Below are positions 61,401 to 64,000 of a stretch of DNA of 64,000 nucleotides, piece by piece. Location: contig JACTAT010000014.1 of NCBI GenBank assembly GCA_014526335.1, positions 1,373,250 to 1,437,249 of the forward strand, written 5' to 3'. Under the pieces are notes generated by a model. That model saw only the letters and a program-made list of their open reading frames with translations. It did not search any database and was not told the DNA's origin. This stretch comes from Chrysaora quinquecirrha. Lineage: Eukaryota; Cnidaria; Scyphozoa; Semaeostomeae; Pelagiidae. The translations under genes were made by a program, and so were the position numbers. Every line of letters starts with the position of its first letter. Positions within the stretch are counted from its first letter, which is position 1.

Positions 61401-63917
61401 TGCATTTTCTAATTGTTTTTCTTATGTAAGTCTATTAATTTTGTCGTTTATTTGTGAAAAAGTCATTGGGACACCTAACGTTGCACTGATTTGGCGAGTT
61501 TTGTCTTCACTTATAGGTAATAAAATATCAAGTTGCGAAGAAAAGTGGAAGCATCTTTTGGCCATAAAGAAGCTGGCTAATAAATAAGAAAATTAATAGC
61601 CCATTGTTGGTTTTAAGATGAATCTCAGAATTGATAACATGATAAAATACACTTTAGGCAGATTTTTTTAATTAGAGTCAGGAACGTTGGAGGACAAGGG
61701 GGAAGTTGGTTGAAAGTAAAAGATATTTGTATACCGACCCCTGACCACGCCTTCTTCCCTCTGCATATGGAGGGAGATTTAACTTTTCAACTCATTTGCA
61801 TAGAGTATAAGCTATTTTTTGACTTTGCATTAAACCTAAAGGAAAGTGCAACGAAATTGTTTCCATGAGGAGAGGGGGTGTCTTAGAATACAACTCGAAA
61901 TCTTGCCCTTCTTAGTAGGCATTGTAGTAGAGTTGTAGAAAAGAGAACAAATTTCTCATGGTTCGATTTAACAAGGATTTTTCATTTTTCAGATGCTTCT
62001 GTTCTTTGCTTATAATTCTTATTGTAATTTGGAAGCTGAAGCAACAGTATACAAATTATCAGTTTAATCGGGTAAGTGGTTATCAACAATGCAATTTTGT
62101 TACTGTTTCATTCTGTCCAATGCAGAGGTTCCTTGGTGGTTTTTACGTAGCGAAATCACTGCGAAGGGTTGTGAGAAGAAAGAAAGCAAGAAAGAAAGAA
62201 AGAAAAGGTTATCTTTTCCAGGAAACCTCTGCGTAGAAGAGTGGAGGTGAAATGGTGTTTAAGCGCCAGTCACTAGGATCTCAGTAGTACTAATCGAGAC
62301 CTCGACCCTGGCTGTGATGCTACCGTGGCTGGTATCGAACCCTGACCATAATGAGCTCCTGACTCCACGAGTCAGCTGGATTACACGACGACCTTCAGAG
62401 TACGTCTCTGCCCCGCCAAGAAAATTAGGCTCTGGTTGGTTTCCTGGACTTTTTTATCCATTACGGTTCAAGTAATGGGTAGATTCGAAACTTCGCAAAG
62501 AAACGTTTTTTCTTAAGGGAGAGTGGGTGTGACAGTAGGGAATTTCAAATTCTAATCATACTGTGGTTCACTGTAAAATCCTTCGAAATTCTAAGGATAT
62601 TCAAACCATTTTCGCAAGGATTGTGCTTATCAGTATATAACCCACCACTTTTGCCCATCTTACTCTTGGCAACGCTCATTCCCAGCGTTTATGAATAAAA
62701 CATCTATGCTAGTTTCCCTCCTGTTTACCCAATTAAATTTTAGTCACGGATATGTTTTTCTGTCTCTTCTACTACAGCGACGCCGAGAGGAGCTGCGAGA
62801 AATGGCGAGCCGTCCCTGTGGTCACGTTACTTTATGTTGTGATAATAGAACAAAGCTTCGTAAAAAGGTACGTTTTTAGGGCCAATGTTACATCTTGCTG
62901 AGTGAAAAGCTATCTGCTATTATCTGGACGGATATCGTGTTCTCTCTAAGACCCTGTAAAGACGGATCCGAATGGGTTAAAAAAGTCACGATATAGGCTT
63001 TTCCTTTACACGGGCATCCATAGAGGACAGATCCGTTCCTTCTTGGGATAGGGAGTGTGTCTTTTTAGGTATGCTCGAAAAGTTGATAAAGTTGGATCTG
63101 TTCCCGATCTGTTTTGTTCCCACGTAAACGCAATGATCGTTCCCATATCGTACCGGAAAGGTAAGTATCTTCTGGATCCGTCCTAGCTCTTTGGCAATAC
63201 CCTGTTTACCAACAGGGCGCAACCGCAAATGATGATGCTGTTTTTGTTAAGGCATTAGAAAACCAAGAAATTTTCGGTACACCTCCCCCTTTCTGATGAA
63301 GGGGTGTGTACCAAAAACCCCTACTTGATGAAGGGTTAAGCCCGAAACGTCGTGCACAAATCTTTTTTCTTGGTATTGGTCTTGTTCTTATTTAAAGTTT
63401 ATTTTACACCTTTCCTTAGTTTCCATCATATTATTATGACCCTTAAGGGCATACCCTACCTTTGTAGTGGAAACTTGCCGATTTCTGAAATATCTTATGA
63501 TACTACCATGTTTTATAAGAAACTTGCTCTTTATAAATATGTAGCAGGGTTTCTTAACTTTGAGGACAATTAGTATAGAGAAGTTTCTTGCAGAGCGTTC
63601 TACAACAGTGACCTTATATGAATCAGGCTTTTCATACCAATACTTAGGCTGAGTTCTTTTGACATATTATTTTCCAGGTGGAGCCATCCCAGATTTCACT
63701 GGAGACGTTCCAGCGTGGTAGTGCCGCTATAGCGTCTGTTCTAATTGAGCTCCCTCGCACAAGTCGAGGATACCCTCCCAAGGGTCAAACTGGTCTTTGT
63801 ATTGGAAGTACTTTAGTATTAAATCGTAGCCAACGAATTACGATTAACCCTCAGCAACAGTTGTGTATTTTTCGAGAAAGACGGAAACATAATCGACACA
63901 ACCCGGTTAATGTATAG
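34443..63917 (+). CDS. Atrn: Attractin-like membrane glycoprotein, 28 exons, one-base frameshift in exon 13
   Basis: Exons: 34443-34600, 36301-36387, 37106-37219, 40647-40772, 42696-42886, 43966-44065, 44655-44742, 45454-45679, 46209-46401, 46803-46957, 47980-48064, 48597-48661, 49445-49593, 50943-51058, 52030-52177, 52952-53170, 55022-55204, 55884-55955, 56562-56627, 57978-58071, 58685-58740, 59407-59483, 60441-60516, 61068-61213, 61364-61425, 61993-62071, 62778-62867, 63678-63917. Sum 3461 nt, one short of 1154 codons. Domains in order: signal peptide and EGF (exon 1), CUB (2-4), EGF (5), kelch repeats (6-12, with YGG/FGG strands), PSI modules (13-17), laminin EGFs (18-20), beta-rich juxtamembrane region (21-24), TM helix WLHFLIVFL-ICFCSLLIIL (25-26), then RRREELREMASRP, almost as in vertebrates. 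The conserved tail GYPPKGQTGLCIGS is in exon 28. Family role: cell-surface protein in melanocortin signalling and neural maintenance in mammals. The C-type lectin domain of vertebrate ATRN/ATRNL1 is absent. Confidence 0.95.
35620..36030. mobile_element. Dispersed inverted-repeat element family H, copy 1
   Basis: Shares AGTCTAGGTACAAAGTTTCA, CTGTCCTAGCG and TTCTATAAGGGCTTTGACCG with 57300-57640 and, more loosely, 60600-60930. The inner part is self-complementary (GGGCTTTGACC ... GGTCAAAGCCC). Ends near GACCTTTTCGACAAAAGG and AAATAGGTCTA. Attractin intron 1. Confidence 0.55.
36035..36212 (+). mobile_element. tRNA-derived SINE copy
   Basis: Head GTGGCGTCATGGTGTAATCC AGCTGACTC, B box GGTTCGAGCCC at 36101-36111, body CACAGCCAGGGTTGAGGTCT, tail CACCATTTCACCTTCACC. 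The best-preserved plus-strand copy of this family; it lies 89 bp upstream of attractin exon 2. Confidence 0.75.
37347..37889. mobile_element. Pogo/Tigger-like MITE
   Basis: 543 bp with TA on both sides. TIRs are CAGTTGACATCCGCTATCTC and, inverted, CAGTTGACATCCGCTATCTT. The interior repeats GCTATCTCGAAC many times. CAGTTGA-type ends with TA targets are characteristic of pogo-group elements. No transposase. Attractin intron 3. Confidence 0.85.
38637..38810. mobile_element. Short pogo-like MITE (174 bp)
   Basis: TA-flanked. Left end CAGTATAATCCGGTTATAAC, right end inverted CAGGAAAATCCGGATATAAC. The interior is partly self-complementary. Attractin intron 3. Confidence 0.75.
40211..40612. mobile_element. 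MITE family A, copy 4
   Basis: 402 bp, TA-flanked, left CACGCTTTTTAATTATAAGG, right GGTTCTTTATAAAAAAGTGTG. It carries the family landmarks CTCAAGGCCTAGTTCTTAAA and CTTCTACATGTAGGTGCG. It ends only 34 bp before attractin exon 4, so it supplies part of that intron's 3' end. Confidence 0.87.
40959..41334. mobile_element. MITE family E, copy 1
   Basis: 376 bp, TA-flanked. Left CACTTTTTTTCTTAATAAGC, right GTTGCTTATTAAAAGAAAGTG. Internal CAATAAGCAACTAGGGCTG and repeated TTTAAGCAACTTTGATGGCT. It is the same length as copy 2. Attractin intron 4. Confidence 0.88.
41622..41945. mobile_element. MITE family C, copy 2
   Basis: 324 bp, TA-flanked, left CACGTTTTTTTATAAGGAAC, right inverted CACGTTTTTTTATAAGGAAC, a perfect 20 bp TIR. 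The subterminal repeat GTTCCTTATAAAAGTGTTCC duplicates the right end. Attractin intron 4. Confidence 0.9.
43080..43210 (-). mobile_element. Hammerhead/tRNA-like repeat family, degraded reverse copy
   Basis: CTCCCGTTTGACTTTATTG, CAGCTATGTCGAGCCTTCTAGCAC and GATGAACACTAGGATGCATT follow the reverse-strand order of the tandem family at 53.2-54.3 kb. The ribozyme-like core is damaged (CTTCTAG in place of CTTCTTCAG). Confidence 0.55.
44279..44570. mobile_element. Inverted-repeat element with GGCCTGTTTAC ends
   Basis: GGCCTGTTTACATGGAGGTG on the left and TTCGTAAACAGGCCC on the right (inverted GGGCCTGTTTACGAA). Related to the better-preserved 56719-57100 copy. Attractin intron 6. Confidence 0.6.
44797..45046. 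mobile_element. hAT-like MITE
   Basis: 250 bp with long TIRs: CACAGGAGGCCCAATCGCAT AAAT and the matching inverted end (ATTCATGATTTTATGCGATTGGGCCTCCTGTG). Flanks CTTCCATC and CTTCTATC look like a one-mismatch 8 bp target duplication, the length typical of hAT elements. Attractin intron 7. Confidence 0.78.
45060..45300 (+). mobile_element. Hammerhead/tRNA-like repeat family, single plus copy
   Basis: It contains GGTGCTGAAGAAGGCTCAAA, AGCTCTACAGCTCAGTGTAA (A-box region), AAGTTCGAATCCC (B box) and ATCCTAGTGTTTGCCG, in the order of the 49.7 kb array units. One unit plus a partial unit. Attractin intron 7. Confidence 0.65.
47625..47745 (-). mobile_element. tRNA-derived SINE copy, reverse
   Basis: GTGACGCTACCATGGCTGGG ACTCGAAC, then AACTAGCTGGATTAGACCAC. 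Same family as 23090 and 62293. Attractin intron 10. Confidence 0.6.
48830..49160. mobile_element. Diverged MITE-like element (family D)
   Basis: GAGCCTGAATTTTGCCCAGA TTTTAAGAAC at one side; GCGGTTCTTATAAAAAAAGAGTG at the other. Fragments with the same interior (CCTTAGTAACTGAGGAGTTAAG reversed) occur near 23780-23900 and 43690-43810. The right terminus matches the MITE terminus shared across this window. Confidence 0.5.
49445..49593 (+). other. Atrn: Attractin exon 13 carrying a one-base frameshift
   Basis: Entering in phase, the exon reads GSCAGFATRSSCFNAL and then hits TGA at 49492-49494. From 49494 the next frame reads IVNCVWDKVQLRCLEAEKT and leaves in correct phase for exon 14. Family alignment needs both halves as one PSI module (C...C..CVW), so exactly one base is missing, most easily a C or T in the CCCTTT run at 49487-49492. 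Confidence 0.88.
49735..49807 (+). ncRNA. Hammerhead ribozyme-like motif, unit 1
   Basis: Layout GUGUU|CGCCG – AU-rich loop – UGGUG – CUGAAGA – A – GGUUUAAGUUAGCC – GAAG – CGC. Stem I pairs CGCCG with UGGUG through two G·U wobbles. Stem II pairs GGUU with AGCC. The short stem III pairs GUGU with GCGC. Departures from consensus: an extra A after CUGANGA and GAAG for GAAA. Confidence 0.45.
49976..50046 (+). ncRNA. Hammerhead ribozyme-like motif, unit 2
   Basis: GUGUU|CGCC ... UGCG CUGAAGA ... GAAACAC. Core boxes and stem III are intact. Stem I is shortened (AUGCG) and stem II has AGGC in place of AGCC, so it is probably inactive. Confidence 0.35.
50215..50285 (+). ncRNA. Hammerhead ribozyme-like motif, unit 3
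   Basis: AUGUU|CGCC ... AGCG CUGAAGA ... GAGACAC. Stem I is mostly kept, but the catalytic GAAA box has become GAGA, which should impair cleavage. Confidence 0.35.
50448..50517 (+). ncRNA. Hammerhead ribozyme-like motif, unit 4
   Basis: GUGUU|CGCCG ... UGGCG CUGAAGA ... GAAACAC. Stem I (CGCCG/UGGCG), both boxes and stem III are intact. Stem II carries changes (GACU...AACC) that weaken it. Confidence 0.4.
52868..52897 (+). repeat. Interstitial telomere-like TTAGGG repeats
   Basis: GTAGGGTTAGGGTTAGGGTT ATGGTTAGG: about four TTAGGG-type units 55 bp upstream of attractin exon 16. TTAGGG is the ancestral animal telomere repeat. The stretch is too short to be more than a repair scar or chance. 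Confidence 0.7.
53240..54330 (-). mobile_element. Reverse-orientation array of the hammerhead/tRNA-like family, split by a MITE
   Basis: About three units in reverse: GGGATTTGAACGTGGGCTGC (B-box region), TTTCTACTGAGCTATAGAGC (A-box region reversed) and GCCTTCTTCAGCATCATAC (core reversed). CAG ends of the core fall at 53820 and 54067. The first unit is interrupted at GAGCTA|TAGAGCTC by the family E MITE at 53344-53719. Attractin intron 16. Confidence 0.78.
53344..53719. mobile_element. MITE family E, copy 2, nested in the reverse array
   Basis: 376 bp, left CACTTTTTTAATAAGCAACC, right GTTGCTTATTAAAAAAAGTG, TA on both sides. Intact paralogous units read GAGCTATAGAGCTC, which gives a direct empty-site comparison for the insertion. 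Confidence 0.9.
54581..54946. mobile_element. MITE family E, copy 3 (inverted)
   Basis: 366 bp in the opposite orientation to copies 1 and 2: TTAAACTTTTTTATGTAAGC on the left and GGTTGCTTATTTAAAAAAGTG, TA on the right, with CTAGTTGCTTATTGAGCGGTTG near the end. It ends 75 bp before attractin exon 17. Confidence 0.88.
55440..55515 (-). repeat. Dispersed repeat family copy, reverse
   Basis: CAGATGCGGATCGAAATGCA and GGCATTGTGTTTTAAACACA match, in reverse, TGTTTAAAACACAATGCC at 1212-1232 and GCATCTGG at 1264. Attractin intron 17. Confidence 0.6.
56719..57100. mobile_element. Inverted-repeat element with AGGGCCTGTTTACATGG ends
   Basis: Left AGGGCCTGTTTACATGGAGG, right inverted AGGGTCTGTTTACATGGAGG, followed inward on both sides by CGGGC(C)AGCC. 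The left end also has a tandem GCCCGGTTAGCCGAGCTAGC. Attractin intron 19. Confidence 0.75.
57200..57640. mobile_element. Dispersed inverted-repeat element family H, copy 2
   Basis: TTAGTCTAAGTACAAAGTTT CACTGTCCTAGCG and the self-complementary TAAAGGATTTGACC ... GGTTGAAACCCTTATAG parallel the 35.6 kb copy. It ends near CTTCGACAAGGTCTG. Attractin intron 19. A third, looser copy is at about 60600-60930. Confidence 0.55.
62293..62395 (-). mobile_element. tRNA-derived SINE copy, reverse
   Basis: GACCTCGACCCTGGCTGTGA, GGCTGGTATCGAACCCTGAC (B box reversed) and GAGTCAGCTGGATTACACGA. Attractin intron 26. Confidence 0.65.
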
Positions 63918-64000
63918 CAGCAATTTAACATTTTATAATTTTGAATGTTGTTTAAAAATTTTCAGCATTTGTACAAAATGAATTTACATCCATGTTGCGT
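63918..64000 (+). other. Start of attractin 3' UTR
   Basis: 83 nt of AT-rich sequence after the TAG stop at 63915-63917. No AATAAA before the window ends, so the polyA site is outside. Confidence 0.6.

Noticed and set aside
62161..62236. Lys/Arg-rich extension after attractin exon 26
   Set aside because: Read-through past the donor at 62072 into intron; exon 27 joins in phase and matches the family.

Overview
The window is eukaryotic, metazoan genomic DNA. It is AT-rich, its protein-coding genes are cut into many small exons by GT-AG introns, and about half of the non-coding space is repeats. Two genes are animal orthologues that can be followed exon by exon (RAB28 and an attractin). The crowd of TA-flanked inverted-repeat elements, tRNA-derived SINEs and a CCCGGGGGG-ended element resembles what I know of cnidarian, especially anthozoan, genomes. 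That taxonomic call is an inference, about 50% sure.

Layout. (1) 2.1-6.2 kb, plus strand: 3' part of an unrecognised single-pass membrane protein with a ricin-type beta-trefoil-like ectodomain and a tyrosine-containing tail. Its signal-peptide exon is not found. (2) 6.2-9.0 kb: purine-rich degenerate repeat, a 500 bp (ATTGT)n tract and an inverted-repeat element. (3) 9.04-21.82 kb, plus: complete RAB28 small GTPase, 8 exons, about 225 aa, ending in a CVLQ prenylation box. Intron 4 carries a 5'-truncated LINE (13992-16561) with a 13 bp target-site duplication, a mariner-like MITE and a long hairpin. (4) 24.7-27.3 kb, minus: a predicted two-exon orphan gene whose single intron is packed with repeats. 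(5) 27.3-34.4 kb: intergenic, with an 81 bp-unit minisatellite, several MITEs and a (TTAG)n tract. (6) 34.44-63.92 kb, plus: a complete attractin-like gene in 28 exons: signal peptide, EGF, CUB, EGF, kelch repeats, PSI domains, laminin-type EGFs, TM helix and the conserved MASRP tail. It lacks the C-type lectin domain of vertebrate attractins and has a one-base frameshift in exon 13.

The most interesting observation is in attractin intron 13 (about 49.65-50.69 kb). There, four-plus tandem units of about 239 bp each combine a tRNA-like A/B-box promoter with a hammerhead-ribozyme-like core whose stem I closes with compensating wobble pairs. A reverse-orientation array of the same family lies in intron 16, split by a MITE. 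This is the architecture of retrozyme or Schistosoma SM-alpha-like elements. A second theme is a set of MITE families sharing the terminus CAC-n-CTTTTTT-ATAAG and TA target sites.

RAB28 and attractin are not expected to act in one pathway: RAB28 is a farnesylated GTPase linked to cilia, and attractin is a plasma-membrane glycoprotein. The neighbourhood therefore looks like ordinary gene-by-gene chromosome organisation with dense transposon infill of introns.
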